Counted from the first letter of the stretch, positions 44,801-58,300 are shown. The stretch is DNA of 64,000 nt from Tanypteryx hageni (GCA_028673005.1 CM054118.1:63731401-63795400); one strand, 5' to 3'. The notes: generated by a model not told the origin, from the sequence alone. A program made the numbers and translations.

Positions 44801-44867
44801 TTTCAATTTACGCAAATGCACAGACAGACGGACATACGCCAAAGTGAAAGTATAAGCCCATTTTAAA
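41862..44867. other. No gene seen; purine-rich patches
   Basis: 42,760-43,460 and 44,320-44,430 are A/G-rich on the plus strand. ORFs up to 145 codons on the minus strand are Ser/Phe/Leu-rich shadows of these tracts. No splice-supported exon was found. Confidence 0.5.
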
Positions 44868-45541
44868 AAATCTGATGTGGCCACCACATGACTTTCCATA
44901 TCTGCAATATTTCTAAAAATTCCAAATGGGTTAATGATAACAAATATTTTAGGGAACTGCGAGAACAATTTAAAGACTTTACAAAGAACAGAAATAAACT
45001 CAAACCGTAGCCTTCTGATGTTGGATATAGCCACGAAGCTCCAACAATTAAGACAATAAAAAGCGTTAAGTGTTTACAATAGTCGCCGCTAGGTGGTGGG
45101 GGGTGGCAGCTAAAAAATTAGTTTTTAAAATTCTCTTAAACAATGCATTATGTAGGAAAATGTTCCGAACAAACGTTGTAAAAAATTAAATTTCCTACAA
45201 CTTTTATTCCAGCACTTTTTTATATTGATCAAGTAATAAAGCAAATATTTCAAAAAATGGATTAGTGACAAGAGTAAACTCCCACTTCTGGTTGACCAAA
45301 AACTAATCAGTTCTTGTGCCTTTAACAAAAATGTCAAATATAAAATTTCGCGTTGACCGGATTAATAGTTTTTGAGTTAGAGCACCCACAATATCTCGGT
45401 CACAGACACACGGACACGCACACGGGCACACCTACGGACATCGTCGAGAAATTAGTCAAAACGTGTTCAGGGGACCTTAAAACATGTATTTCCGTTGAAA
45501 TCTCGAATTCGATTTTTTTCGTGAAAACACTTCGTATATGG
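44868..45541 (-). mobile_element. Family A element, copy A5 (long 3' form)
   Basis: In reverse orientation: TGATGTGGCCACCACATGAC at its 3' end (44,873) through AATCTCGAATTCGAT to a 5' end at about 45,541 (TTCGTATATGGA). It carries the long 3' segment (TTGGAGCTTCGTGGC) as in A3 and A4. Confidence 0.8.
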
Positions 45542-45548
45542 AATAAAC

Positions 45549-46126
45549 TGATGTGAGAAACACATGACTTTCTCCATATTTATATGGCAAATTACATGTT
45601 GTTAGCTCTGGGATCGTTGTCAATATTTACTTCCGGTTAAAAATTAAGAAAAGAAAAAGGAGCGTTACTAAGACGTAACAAAGCGTCAATTCTTAACAAT
45701 AGTCTTCGGTAGGTGGCGTGGTGGTGGCAGCTAAAAATATAACATATCCCTTAAACAATCCATTATATGGAAAAATGTATCAAACAAAGGTTGTATAAAA
45801 TAAAATTTCCTACAACTGTTATTCCCAACATTTTTACATTGATCAAATATTAAAGCAAATATTCCAAAATAACGGATAAGACAGGAGTAAACACCCACTT
45901 TCGGTTGATCGATTTTTACCAAAAAGTAATCAGATCTTCTAACTTTTATAAAAATGTTAAATATATAGAGCGCCCACAAAAATCTATCACATACAGACAG
46001 ACTGACAGACAGACAGACACAGACATCATCGAGAAAAGGTTAAAACATGTATTTCCGTTGAAATCTCGAATTCGATTTTTTTCATGCAAACAATACTTTC
46101 TCTATGCTTCGTATATGGAGAAAGTA
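45549..46126 (-). mobile_element. Family A element, copy A6 (short 3' form)
   Basis: In reverse orientation directly after A5: starts TGATGTGAGAAACACATG, has TTACTTCCGGTTAAAAA and a CAGA microsatellite (about 45,993-46,020), and ends TATATGGAGAAAGTA. It has the short 3' form as in A1 and A7. The two subtypes lie head to tail with about 7 bp between them. Confidence 0.8.
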
Positions 46127-46600
46127 AAAAGTAAAAACTCGCTTAAAGATAAGGGAGAGAGAGAATGAAAGAAAACGAAAGAGACATAAGGAAAATAAAC
46201 AATAGGAAATGATTGAGAGGTGATAGAAAGAGAGAGGACGAGAGAGATGAGGGGGGAGGAGAGAGAGAGAGAGATGGAGTGGGTAGGCAGGATATGGTAA
46301 TGTGCAGGTCCGCCGATGAGTAGGGCGGTGCTCGGTTCGTCGCAGTGGAGTGTATGGCATGGTTACGGATAATAACGGATAACCTGTGGGCAGGTATAAA
46401 AGAGGGGGGGTGGGTGTTATGCGGTAATCCGGTGGCACGGAATGATAAGTTTCAGCGTGGGTGGTTGAGAGGAGGGTTTTGGTATAAATGGGTTTAAGAG
46501 AGGATTGGTCTCGGGAGGAAAGGTAGGGAAGAGAGGGAGGGAGGGAGGAGGGTTGTAGGGGAGGAGGGAGGGAGTGGGGGAGAGAGAGAGCGGGAGGCTG
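46127..46600. repeat. Purine-rich tract upstream of the opsin exon
   Basis: GAGAGA and GGGAGG runs dominate the plus strand at 46,140-46,290 and 46,490-46,600. Proline/serine-rich minus-strand ORFs are shadows. Confidence 0.7.
46395..46401 (+). promoter_or_regulatory. Candidate TATA box (TATAAAA)
   Basis: GGTATAAAAGAGG is a near-consensus TATA box on the plus strand, about 2.3 kb upstream of the opsin ATG; a weaker TATAAAT lies at about 46,482. A start near 46,430 would need a 5' UTR intron, for which I see no decisive splice pair. Confidence 0.3.
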
Positions 46601-46960
46601 CGATGCGCGGTCACCCTGCTTTAAGACGTTCCCTTAGGGGAGGGCGGCACGCCGTGTTAGAAGCGGGTCGTGCCTCGCACGGGGAAGGTCGCCTCTGACT
46701 GATTGATCTCGCCGTGTGTTGTCTGGCGGATCCATTACGTAACTCTCACTTTCGGTCGGAGCGATTTAGCGGAAAGTCCGAGTGAATATTTATTTTACCG
46801 GCACGAGTGTTGTGTTTGTTTTTTGTGTGCTCGCGCACGTGTGTGTCTCAGCGTGCGATGAATCGGTGCGTGCGACTCTATAGCCAATAAGTGGAGTTGT
46901 TCGGTTTTCCCTGGTGCCGGCCGTTGCGCGCAGATTGGCGTTTGAGGGAGCAAAAACGCC
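46590..46960 (+). promoter_or_regulatory. CpG-rich segment, possible promoter or 5' UTR exon
   Basis: GC- and CpG-rich relative to its surroundings, with a CCAAT motif at about 46,882 and several CGTG-containing phrases, and no transposon similarity. This is the only such segment upstream of the opsin exon, so a promoter or 5' UTR exon here is plausible. No RCSI-type (homeodomain) photoreceptor element was convincingly found. Confidence 0.3.
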
Positions 46961-48693
46961 AAAAAAAACGGTTCGGTGAGGAAGGTGATGAATTCGCCGA
47001 GAAAGGGATTTAGGGAAAGTTTCAACATATCCCGAGTGGATAAACGAAATTTGTCGTGATTCCTCACCGACGCTGACGTGAAAAACCTTAGGATATTTTC
47101 GGGACAGAACTTTTTTAAGGACAAATTTTATTCTTTTAAAGCCTTTTATTAAATTATCTATTTATTTATTTAAATTTTCTGCTTCGGATAAAATATTCGC
47201 GAGTGGCATTCTTGCTCTATTAATCTTTTCGCCGAAACTATATGTCGGCACTTATAAAATTCTCTACATTAAACTGCAGCGATATCTTCGCATCGGAATA
47301 TACGGTAAAACTCGGTTGACGTTTCGGTGCCTCTCCGAATGAGAAATACCTCTTCGGAAACGAGGAATCTGGGATTCGTTCCAAAATTACAGTACGCGCG
47401 GAGAGAATCCTTCTTGGCAACCAAATTTCTCCGAGATAAAACAACGCTCCAGCCGCTATAAACAATTACTCTCAACAAAAAAGCGATGGCATTATTTGCT
47501 TTCCGCAAATCAATTTCAATTCCTTCGCGGGATATGTCGGCATGTAAGGAAATGCTTTCCACGATCTGTGTGACCTCCAGTCCAGTGTCAGAGGTAGGAC
47601 ACGGATCGTAAGGCTTAATTTGTGCGACGCGTACCGCGATGAAGACGAATGTGATGTACGTCGGAGAACGATAGGAAACGGAGAGCCAGGGACAATTGAC
47701 AATCAGCAGACGCCTATATATAATTGTGATATAAGGTTTTCGCACGAAACTGGGGGAAAGTAAAAAGCAGAAAAGGATGACGAAAAGTCGAGATGGCATT
47801 ATAGGAGCACGGAAAGGCCGAAGAAGTTGAGAGGGGGGAAAAAATAAACGAATAACGAGAGAAATAAATTATTAGGAGGATAGAACCAAGAGGAAATGGA
47901 AGGAGAGGGCTGAGAAGAGGGAAAAAGAGGGAGAGATAAGAAAAAGAGAGACAAAAGAGGTGGAGAGAACGTGGACAAGAGGGAGAAGAAGGAAGTGGAG
48001 GGAGGAAGGGAGGAGTTTGAGAGAGAGAGAGCGAGTGGAGAAGTGACAGATGTAGACCGGACAATAGGGTGGTTAGAAGGTGATAGGGGTATATACAGGA
48101 AGGAGGGGAGATAGGGGAATGGAGAGAGAAGAAGGCATGAATGTATGAAAGAGCATTAGGGGAATTGAAAGGGGATAAAATATTGACTACCTAGACTGTG
48201 GTAAGAAACATGCGGAACAGAGCAGAGGCAGAGGAACATTATTAATGCAATATTTATAGACTGAAGAGGATAGCCGACAAAAAAGGATTTTCTCCTTATC
48301 AAATAATTGGAGTGAACTTACACGAACGTAAGCGGATATCGACCGTCGAATAAAAGAGAATTTGAAAGAGTTTGAAGCGCAGTGAGAAAAATATATTATA
48401 GACGGAATACGAGGAAATATTCCTTCGGAAAAGATGACAGAAAGGATATCATCCGAATATGTCATCTTCAAAAAGGAAAGCGAAAGTGGGAAAGTGAACG
48501 GTATCCTTAAAAAGGGAACTCATCCGTCTCTTCCGGAGGAATAATATCGAGGAAAAAAATCCGGATCCTTGTGAAGGGAATCCAAGCGGTGAAAGTGACA
48601 TTTGACGTTTCGATAGGGCCAAAGACTGGGTTTAAGTCTGCGATACTCCTTTCGATTGCGTCTCGAGATCCACCTGCGTCTCCGAATCGAGAA
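46961..48693 (+). other. Upstream region of the opsin exon
   Basis: Probably 5' UTR intron or promoter-distal sequence. It holds a purine-rich tract at 47,810-48,180. A 176-codon minus-strand ORF (47,799..47,269) is open but has no motif I recognise. The opsin reading frame stays open upstream of its ATG to about 48,571 but has no ATG there. Confidence 0.5.
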
Positions 48694-49268
48694 ATGATCC
48701 GTCTGTGGTGCTTCGTCCTGGTCGTGGCCTACGGCGGTGCGATGATCGCGGCTCTGGAGGAGGCTTACGGGTTCGCCAAAGCCTCGAGCGCCCTCCCACC
48801 GCCGGAGGAGAAGTCGCCCATGATCCTCCGTTCCTCCCTCGATATCGACGAAGACGCGAATGTGACCGACGGCTCCCCCGAATCTACGCCATGGACCACG
48901 GAGCTTTATCAAGCGTACGACTTGACGTCTTCTGGGACCGACGGACGGACTGTGGAGGCGAGGACGACGGCTTTGCAGGAAGGGGAGGAGGAGGCGACCA
49001 ATCGGACCTCTTGGGAAATCTCGGTCGGAAATACTCCAGAGGGAGACGAACTCAGGGCTCTGAGGGAGAGGTTCCGATCCCTCTGGCCCACTGCGTGGTG
49101 GAAGACCCACGGTCTCTACAACGACGAATACCTGCTGCTCATCAACCCTCACTGGCTGACCTTCCCGCCTCCTCGTCCGTCCTCTCATTACATCCTAGCC
49201 GTCCTCTACATGGTGGTCATGTTTGTCGGAGTTTCCGGGAACTTCCTGGTGATCTTCATGTTCTGCAG
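48694..49268 (+). CDS. Arthropod r-opsin (Rh7-like), first coding exon
   Basis: Rhodopsin-family GPCR that binds retinal and couples to Gq in r-opsins. The exon encodes 191 codons and 2 nt, ending at donor TGCAG|GTCAGG. Residues 1-20 (M-I-R-L-W-C-F-V-L-V-V-A-Y-G-G-A-M-I-A-A) look like a signal peptide. Residues 21-150 are acidic and Ser/Thr-rich with N-glycosylation sites at N56 (NVT) and N103 (NRT). Then comes the arthropod opsin hallmark N-P-H-W-L-T-F-P-P-P (151-160) followed by H-Y-I-L and TM1 (about 165-190), with the conserved G-N pair (N183, N1.50). ATG 48694 is the first ATG in frame, context GAGAAATGA. Later exons (TM2-TM7, retinal Lys) lie beyond the window, so the first intron exceeds 14.7 kb. 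The long N terminus favours Rh7 over UV or long-wave opsins; the family is secure, the subgroup is not. Confidence 0.85.
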
Positions 49269-50890
49269 GTCAGGAACACGGAAGTTTTTTTTTTAAGTGG
49301 GGTAGCGATGCACGCATGGGACGAATTTCCCTGGCGACAAATACCTGAAGGCCCCTAAAATGTCATGCGAACTATAAATAGGTTTCCGAAATTTTTCTTG
49401 CTTTGTTGATATGCGATACGATTGTTTTCTTTCGTGGGACTGACAACCGCAAAAAATCACAGATCAAGCGATGAAAGCGGAGAAAATTACATCATTGTTT
49501 GGCTGATCTAGATTTCGCGTTAAACATTGGGGTTAATGATATTCGCCTCATTATGAGCGGCCACAGGTTGCTGTTCAAAAATCAACATAGTTTTGTTGGT
49601 AAATCTTGGTGTTTTATTGCGTGACATTTAAGCGGTACTTCTATTATGCACATTAATAATTGTGGGAAGGGCGCCGGATAATGTGCAAGTGCAGTTTTGC
49701 GGGTCTCTGTAAAATGCTGGAAGGCACATGATGCTGAAAACACATTGCTACATGAGTAAAAAGTATTACATATACTGTTTTCGTGAAATTCCAGTAATAT
49801 GTAAAACAATTTTTTACACATTCGGGAATATACTGCCAACTTTGCAAGCCTTCCGAAACTTTTTATACACAAAGAATAATGAAAATCATTTTGAAATTTA
49901 AGGTATAGCTCTTATGTATATAGTTTTCATTCGAGCACAAATTCGACACGAAATTCTATAACGCGGTCTTTTTTTAGCACTGCTTCGGAGTAAGATCGAT
50001 GTTCAAGCCTTTCGTGGCGCTAAAATTTCCGAGGCTTACCTCTTCGTGATGTCAACCAACAATGTGGCAGTAGCCTCTATGACAACATTCCTCTGATATT
50101 TTGCGTCCAAACTTAAATTTAAACAGGTGATGAAAGGATTGCAGAGCAAATTACAGAAGGCTCTTTTTTTAACCGACTGCTATCATTCCATCGGAGTAAA
50201 GAATCGCAGATGCGATGTATTGGCGGATGCCTACATTTGTGGCAGCAAGCAGGTGCTTTTTAGCTAGTTTTTTCGATTACTCCCCAGCAGCTGATTCTGG
50301 TTCTCATGCCATACGTAGTCCTAATGTAGACCTATATATTCAGGCGTTTGTAATTTGTTATTTTTGAGTTATTTTGTAAACGGACAGAAAGACGGAGGAA
50401 CTGAATACATAAATGATTTTTTTAGGGAAAAAATCCAAAAAATACACCCAAAATGAACAGGTAACGTCCTAATTACAATATATACTTAGTACAAAATAAG
50501 CTCACAACGTAAGAATGGAAAGGTTCCGTTTATAAGAGGTATTTTCATCTATCACAGTGAAATTTTCACGTAGTTCTGAAGAAATCGAATTATTCTAGAT
50601 TTACGAACTTGGAATGAATCTGGATGATGTATCAGTTTCGCAAATGAAGTGTTATTTTTTAAATTCCCTCTTTTACTCCCAAAATGACAGCGTAGAGCGA
50701 TCCAACAAAAGACACCCTCAACAAGAGACTTTCACTTCTTCGCAGAGGGTAGCATCCTTTATTATTAAGAAAGGTTTGGATCGACAAAGCTTATCATTCA
50801 TTCCCTACTCAAAAATTTCGTTATCGTACATTATTGGGATTTATATTAATGAGCCTTGCTCGCAAAAACAAAATGTGTCTAATACTTTTG

Positions 50891-50947
<57 letters not shown>

Positions 50948-53900
50948 TTACCGATTGATTATTGTCCAAAATACTGACTTAACGGCTATATGAACTTTTC
51001 GGGAAATGACGGCTTAATATTTCACGAGTGGGAGGGTTGCACGATCTTATTTGGAAGGAGTAAAAGAAAACAAATAAATGTACATCACTTTAAAAACGCG
51101 AGTCAAGAGGTTCGCTGCAAACTTGAAGATTGTTTTTGACGAAAGAATTCTTTTTTTATTTGTACATGCACAAATGGAATTCATAAAAATGCAAGCCTAA
51201 AATATTCCTTGAAAAATGCAAGCTATCGTAAGGTTATAAAATGCGCAGAGAGGCAAGGTCATCTTAATTGGTTAATGGTCGGCTCTTTTGCTATTTCTAC
51301 ACCAACCTGTAATATTTATAATTTAAGCGCGCCGTTGAGGTCGTGTGTTCATCTGCTAGAGGTATTTCCTATATTAATAATGAAGTATTTTCCATGGCGA
51401 TGATTCCACCGATTCATTTGGGCGATTTCATCCTGGAATGCCTTATCTACGTCCTTCATGCATGCACAAAAGGTTTTCTTTCGGAGTAACCCGGAAAATT
51501 GACTGTCCTCAGCATTTCATCGTCCTGGATTACAACTCAATGAATTCCGCGGATGTCTTTTTAATTTTCTGACTGTTATTGTGAGAACTATATTTTCATT
51601 TAATTTTAACCAGTAATGCAACAACTTTTTATCTTTTTATCAGCATAAGTCATCGAAACAGAAGTCCATTGAGAATGATTTCTTCGAATTGTTTCGAAGA
51701 TCTGAGAATGATATTTTTATCATTCTCCTTGACGATTTTTCACAAAATTTAAATTGGGATATTATTTAGAACTCATTCTTTTAATTAACATGCCAACAGC
51801 TCTTTGAACGCCGATACAGTAATTCATTGAGTGTATTGACATAGCCTGTATTATTATAGTTAGCAATTTCCGTTTAAAAAACCGAAAATGCTATCAAAAT
51901 TATTTTGAAGTATGATCGCAAAGAAGGGATGATTGTTACAGAGGCATGCGATTGCAAAATGCACGCTAAATAGAAAAGTAAAGGGTAAGTATAGGAGAAA
52001 ATAACTTCCTTTCTACGTGAGGAGGTTGCCAGAGAATTTCTCACGGATAATATCCTGTAAAACAGAACAAGTAGCGCATCGAAGCACGAATGATTGATGT
52101 ATCAAAGAATCCGGCAAAAATAGTATTGAGGATGATTTGGCTAATCTTCAAGGAGAATCAAATAGAAAACTGAATCCTCGTCGTTGGTCTGTCACGGAAA
52201 CCACTCAAAATATCGTTAAATTCAGTTCAAATAAACACCATTTTAGACGGCCACTGTATTTCGGTCGTGCCGAAACGTTTTATCTAAATAGGTGGAGATA
52301 TTTGGAGGTATTTCTGGAGGCTTAATTATTTCCTCCTTTATATTTCCTTGAGCACTCTGTTCGGTATGCATTGTTTCAAGGGAGAGAGGGACGGCAGATT
52401 CATTGGTAAACCGAGGAGATAGAATTTATTGAAGGATTTCAGGCATTCCTCAGAGTAGCATATCCCATCTCAGGTCAGTTAAATATTCAAAAATATGGCA
52501 TATCTTCTAACAAGCACCCTCTGCCTCGACTCTTATGTATGCCTAACACCCACCTCCCTCATTATTAGAACAAACGGCCACCGGAAGAGCTGAATACTTT
52601 TTTTTAAATTTACATTTCTGGGTTGGACACGAAAACTCTCCCAAACACCCAAAATTCACTTTTCTGTCCCTGCTTTTAGGTGCCGTCTTGACCCTGCAGG
52701 GTAACAACCAGACCTCTCAGCCTCCGCCAGTGGAATTTGGTGCACATCTCCCTTATCTAACTTCCAGCGATGTGGACCAACCCCACCCCTCCGGTCCCCC
52801 AACTTCTCCCATCATAATTAATTTCCGGAATCCATCCTCTCCCCAAAATCCTTTTTGCATCACTCGTGAGCCGCTTAAGCGTGTTCAGATCGAAAAATGA
52901 GTACACATTAAATCTAATTTTCTTTAAAGTAAGCGGTCGATATATTAATTTCCGGTCGGCATAAATTTATATTGGATCAATATTTAAGAGGACAGGCACA
53001 GAATTCCGTATGAGGTCAAGATCTCAGAGAGGACAGGATCATTTCTTTGAAATACGATCCATAATTCATCTGGAGAACATAAGAACGAATATCGATTGGG
53101 ATTTTTAAATGCTTCTTTCTGAATAAATCGTTGAATTAGTTCCTCTCTTCTTCCACTCCACCATTCGCTAATATATTCTCTTTTCATAAAAAAATGCATG
53201 ATAATTTAAAAAATATAATGCGGTTTTCATGACGGAGAGTTAGATCAAAAATGAATTAAGTATTAGTCTCAGCGTAAGTCTTGCGCCATATCCAGCTTAA
53301 ATGTTACTCTTAAAACTGCAAAGCGATCGAGTAAACCATATTTTCATTTTAACTGAAAAATAGATATCCTCGGATTTATTAGCGATTTACAACGGAATAA
53401 GGCTACTTTGAATTCGACGTTACCAAAATCTTATAGTTTACTCACTGTTTCATAGCGAAAAGAATCTTGATGCATCACGCAGAGAAAGAGACTTTTTAAT
53501 CTTGATCTAATATCCATCTATCGCGCTCAAATCGTTTACAATTTCATGCATTTTTATGCGTCCATTTAATCGGAGCCACTTTATGTGGAAACCAACATTT
53601 GGGAGTTTTCATTTTAACCGCTCACTAATTAAATCCAATGAATGCTGCTTCAAGGAATAAGTAATCTCTTATCCATTAAAAACTCAGTCTATTCTAAACA
53701 ATCAAATAAAATTTAAGTTAATTTAAATAAACGTTTAATTGATATCGCACAGTAAAAATAATATAATATATCGTTCTTACTTTCAAAAACCCCAATCCAA
53801 TAGACTTTGATATGAAGCGCCATAAGTTGCAATGTACTATAATCTACACATGACTTCTGAGTATATTATATTACCAAACGTTACTTTGTCTACCACCACA

Positions 53901-55092
53901 GCCACATGCTTGAAGTTCAATTCATAAGATTAAACAAAAAAAAACCATTTCAACGTCACGTAAAATTTCATTTTGTCTATTTCGTTAAGAAGAGTAAAAC
54001 CACTTTGGATTCTATTCAATTAACAAGGACCGAGAAAGGATGAATTTAAGTTCATTATCGTCAGAGTTGTTACAGTTAATCAACTACACGAGCGACGGAG
54101 ATTATATTTGACATATGGTCGGGTTAGTGCTTCTCGACATTTTCTCCATTGAAGTGTAATTTTTTCCGTGCTCTCGACGTTCGGAACCAAATAACTGCAA
54201 TGGATCCAGGTGGGTGGGCAGTTTTCGCTTATCTTATCGAGAGCAATTAAATGAATTGTGCCTACCGAAAGGAAAGAAATTGGCGTTTGTCTCATCTTAA
54301 GAAGAGGATGCTTAGTTTCCCACTATTATGTATACGTTGCGGCAATGGAATAGGAGGAAACGAAAACATTTGCTACCGCAGAGGAGATCCACCGAAATAA
54401 AATTCCTCAATCAAAAACAAATCGCAGCTCGGGTTAATTAAAACATTTTAAAAATTTTTGCTATTATATTTTTATAAAATATATAAAATGGAAATTGCTG
54501 GTTTAAAATTAAATAAGCTTTTTGTAAGCAAATTTATTTTCCAAGAGGAGAAATGCTATCCAGAAATGGTTAAGGGTACGACGTCACATTCCATTACACA
54601 ATCACTATAAAAAAATAAAGCACCTTTAAGGAACGATACGCGCATTCCTTACCGATTATAAAATTCTTATGTTTGCTTGCTTCCGCATTTTAATTTGAAC
54701 AAAGCATTCACTATTTCAATTCAAAGATTTCAATCTTACTTATCAATAATAATCAATAAATCCTTCATATCTGTTTGAAGCTTAACAGCGCTGCATAGCT
54801 CTTACGCATTTGATAGGCTGCAGGGATTGTCTGTACTCTTTTTACAAGGTTCAAGTTCAAAGTCGTTCGATAACAATTATCTCATAAAACTTTAAGATAG
54901 CAAAAAAATAAAGTACTGATTAATTTGATATGAGGCTCGTTGCTCATTCTTATAAAAAACATTCATATATCTCTTAATCGACCACACCTCTCTTATCGCT
55001 CATATGATGGCTAAGATATTTTTAAACTAAGCGTTTTTTAGTTTATTTTTTGGGTTATTTTTAATTTAATGAAAATAATGTGTAATTTATTC
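49269..55092 (+). other. Probable opsin intron 1, first part
   Basis: Starts with the donor GTCAGG. I looked for the next conserved opsin block (R-T-P-A-N and the TM2 N-L-A-x-S-D) and did not find it. Sequence is AT-rich with only chance ORFs. An (AT)n is listed separately. Confidence 0.6.
50893..50945. repeat. (AT)n microsatellite
   Basis: About 50 bp of uninterrupted AT, which creates an Ile/Tyr-repeat ORF end. Confidence 0.97.
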
Positions 55093-55330
55093 AGTGCCGT
55101 AACCAGTATCTGGCGAAGGTGGCGTATGTCATGAGCGCCACTCGCTCCTCACAAAAGATTCCTAAAATATATGTGTAATTCAGTCACTTCGTTTATTTTA
55201 TAATAAGTGCATTTTTTATTCAATACAATGCAGGAAAAAATACTATTCCACGAAACTGTTCTCTAGATGGCCCTTACTAACGCGTTGTCGCAATCTCCGA
55301 GTCTTCCTGCTGCAGCTCTGATTTTATTCG
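55093..55330. mobile_element. Family C (hAT-like) element fragment
   Basis: Begins CAGTGCCGTAACCAGTATCT, then GCGAAGGTGGCGTATGTCAT and GAGCGCCAC. It shares this order, and further in TGCAGGAAAAAATACTATTCC, with 61,940-62,150, so both are copies of one element. No opposite end was found. Confidence 0.5.
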
Positions 55331-58300
55331 CCAATTTCGTGGATGTAAAATAAAATAGGCCGCCTTAAAGTTTTACGTGCGATTTTTTTCTCTCTTTATG
55401 TCATTTTTATGAAAAAGGCATCGATTGGAACTGGATTAATTATAACAACGGTTTAGCCACCGCTAGTTGTGAAACGCGCAAAATAAATTAGACATCCACT
55501 GCCACGAATTAATATATAATTCATGTTCTAATTAGAATCAAATAGTAGCTGAATTATTCCTGATGGCGGCTAAATTTTGACCAAAATGCGGATTAAGTTA
55601 AAAGTACATTATAAGGTAAACTTAAATAATATGATACTTGTATATAAAGTGAACTCGATATTCGGATAGAAAAGCTGTTTAAAATTTTAGTATACGTTTC
55701 AGGATATTTACGTATGATAGAAGTCTTAAAGACGAGTTAGAGATAGGTTAAGCACCGTCTGTTAAGGTTATTAAAAATTAGTTCAATATTTTTTTGGTGT
55801 GTTAGGCAATTTACTACGACTACTTTTATGAAGGGAGTACGCAGAAACAATATCAGTACAGTAATATGCTTTGTAATCACACCTCATCCGAGATAAAAGA
55901 CGGGAAAAAATAAAGAAATGAATAGGATCCTTAGTAAAAATATGAAAGAAATCGAGAGGAAAAATACTTTGATTTTAAAAAATATCACACATTTTTTCAT
56001 TGAGCAACAAATGAATAAATGCGGAAATTTCGAGTTGTTAGATATCATAAGCAATACGCAATCATTATTGATGGACAACGGCATCGTAAACTGCGGGTAA
56101 ATTCAAACATCTCCGTATGGAGGCGCACTTGCTAGTGTTATATCCGTGCTTCCGAATCCGCCGATATAGCAGAACACTATTTCTATAGATGGCAGTAAAG
56201 GACGGCTTAGATATCGCTTGCAGCTCTTCTCCCGCCTCTTTATGCTGTTGAAGTCTGTCGAATAATGGAACCCAAACACAACATACACCTCTGTAAAAGC
56301 TCCGCTACGGTTTCTTTTCTAAATGCTTTTGCATATCCTCTATTTCCAATTAACTTTCTCACCAACTATCTGTTTAAAATGCTGATTATCTCTGTTTTAT
56401 ACACCATACCCTGTCTCTGTTAACCTCCTTAAGATCGCTTTCTCGTCGGTATAAAAAACGACCTCGCAAATCCTACCATTTTCGCTCGACTGAACTTTTT
56501 AATTGCCAGATTGCGGCCTTTGAAGTGAAACTCTGTTCCCTTTTCCTCATTCAGCTTCGCTGTACATGGTCCTTAATATAAATTCATTGTGTTTGTACAA
56601 ACGCCTCTATAACATTTCTATTCGATTCACTGTTCATTTTCCTCCTTCTTCCGATTGACTCACGACGAAATGGCAGAACTGTAATCCTGCTACAGTTTGT
56701 TTTAATCATCCGAACCAAGAAATTTCTCTCATACTAAATGGTCAGTCGTGGAATTGATCCTGCAATTTTTGAAGGAGAATCAATTACTTTCGAGTTGACA
56801 GAATGACAATAGAAAAGACATGAAACCAAAATAGTTTTATTCCCATGCAAAGCTTGCAAATTAAATTTTTTTGCCACATACTTTTCGAAAATTTAAAAAT
56901 AAGTACTTATTTTTATGCTAATATAATATAAAACGAGACTAACCCTCGAAGGAATCAAGTAACATGCGATGCCTTAGTAACAAATGACATTTATAAAAAT
57001 TACCAAATTGATTTTTGGTGAAGGTGTTGGTAATCAGTATCTCATTGTTTTTACATCCAGATAATGTTGACGCATCGGTTTTGCGAGATTTGTATCGGTT
57101 TTCAGTGCTATATCCCGATGTTCAGAAAGACTTTAATCCCGCCGTTTTTTTAAGCTTTATGATCGATTTGACTTAATTACGAGACAGTATTGTCTCGGCA
57201 ACTCGTCCTAAATGCGATTTTAACATATTTGTTACCATTGATTATCTGATCGATTATGTAGTAATGTTGTACATGTATTGTTTGAATAGATAAAATTATT
57301 CGTTACCTTTTGAACAAAACTAAAACCAAGCTACGCAAAATTTGTCTACATAGAATATAAATGAAAAAAGGTCAAAAATTACATATTGACCTGGTTGTAT
57401 CCCAGTTTTGGTTCCTCAGAATTCTGTCACCCTAATATAATACAAAAACAAAAATAACCTTGTTGCCAACTACTTATCAAGCGTGAGAGGTATTACGGTA
57501 ACAGGCAGGATCCTGCATTTATATTTTGTATTGGCGCCAGGAAAACTCCTAAAATTGAATTGAATCATCAGCTAAAGCCAGAAGTTGCGCCACAAAAAGG
57601 ATAGGAAATATTTTTTTAAAGCAGTTGTGATTTAGTGGATCATTTAAACAGCTTCTATGGCAACAAAGAAAGTGAATAAACAAGGCGCGCATTTCAGGTG
57701 CAAACCCGTCTGTTGATCGCTCATTGAATTAGAATATCGTGTATTGGACAAAAGTCAATTTTAAATTTTGGAGTATTTCCCATAATTTCCATTGTTGTCT
57801 TCTGATTCGCCCATAAACATCAGTGGGGAAAATTACATCTCGCATTCGGACAGCGACATATTTTTCTTTTTTCACTTAAATTCGAATCGCTTTTGATATA
57901 ACAACTGTCAATCCTATTGCTTCAACATTACCAACAGTCGAGTATCTTACCGATAAAATTCGTTGGTGCAATTAAACGTACTACATCGAGCCATTTCTGG
58001 ACTTCAGAAAGGGTTACTGATTGCGCAAGAATGAAAGCGTCCCGTTGTATTTCGATCAGTTAAATTTTGTGAGCGGTTCTACGACATTTGAATTTCTAGA
58101 AAGTCTCACAATTGGGAGTAATCTTCATATAAATATATGCTCAGAAACTATGGAAGATTATATATAACATTTTCCTGAATAAAAGGCAACATCCAAGAGA
58201 CTAACTACGATTTTGGGGCCCCTATAAAAGTAAAAATTTTGAAGCCCCTCGCGTATGTAAAAAGATCATTATAAAATTATTATTAAGTACATGATTTTAA

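Noticed and set aside
47269..47799. 176-codon minus-strand ORF upstream of the opsin exon
   Set aside because: ATG-started and open, but without any recognisable motif, and its N-terminal part is low-complexity Ser/Phe/Leu sequence. A chance ORF in a GC-richer patch is likelier; transcripts would be needed to reconsider.
48571..48693. Opsin frame extended upstream to a GTG
   Set aside because: Nuclear animal genes do not normally start at GTG. The first ATG (48694) has acceptable context and is followed directly by a signal-peptide-like leader.
48520..49188. 222-codon Arg-rich minus-strand ORF opposite the opsin exon
   Set aside because: It is an antisense shadow of the opsin coding sequence.
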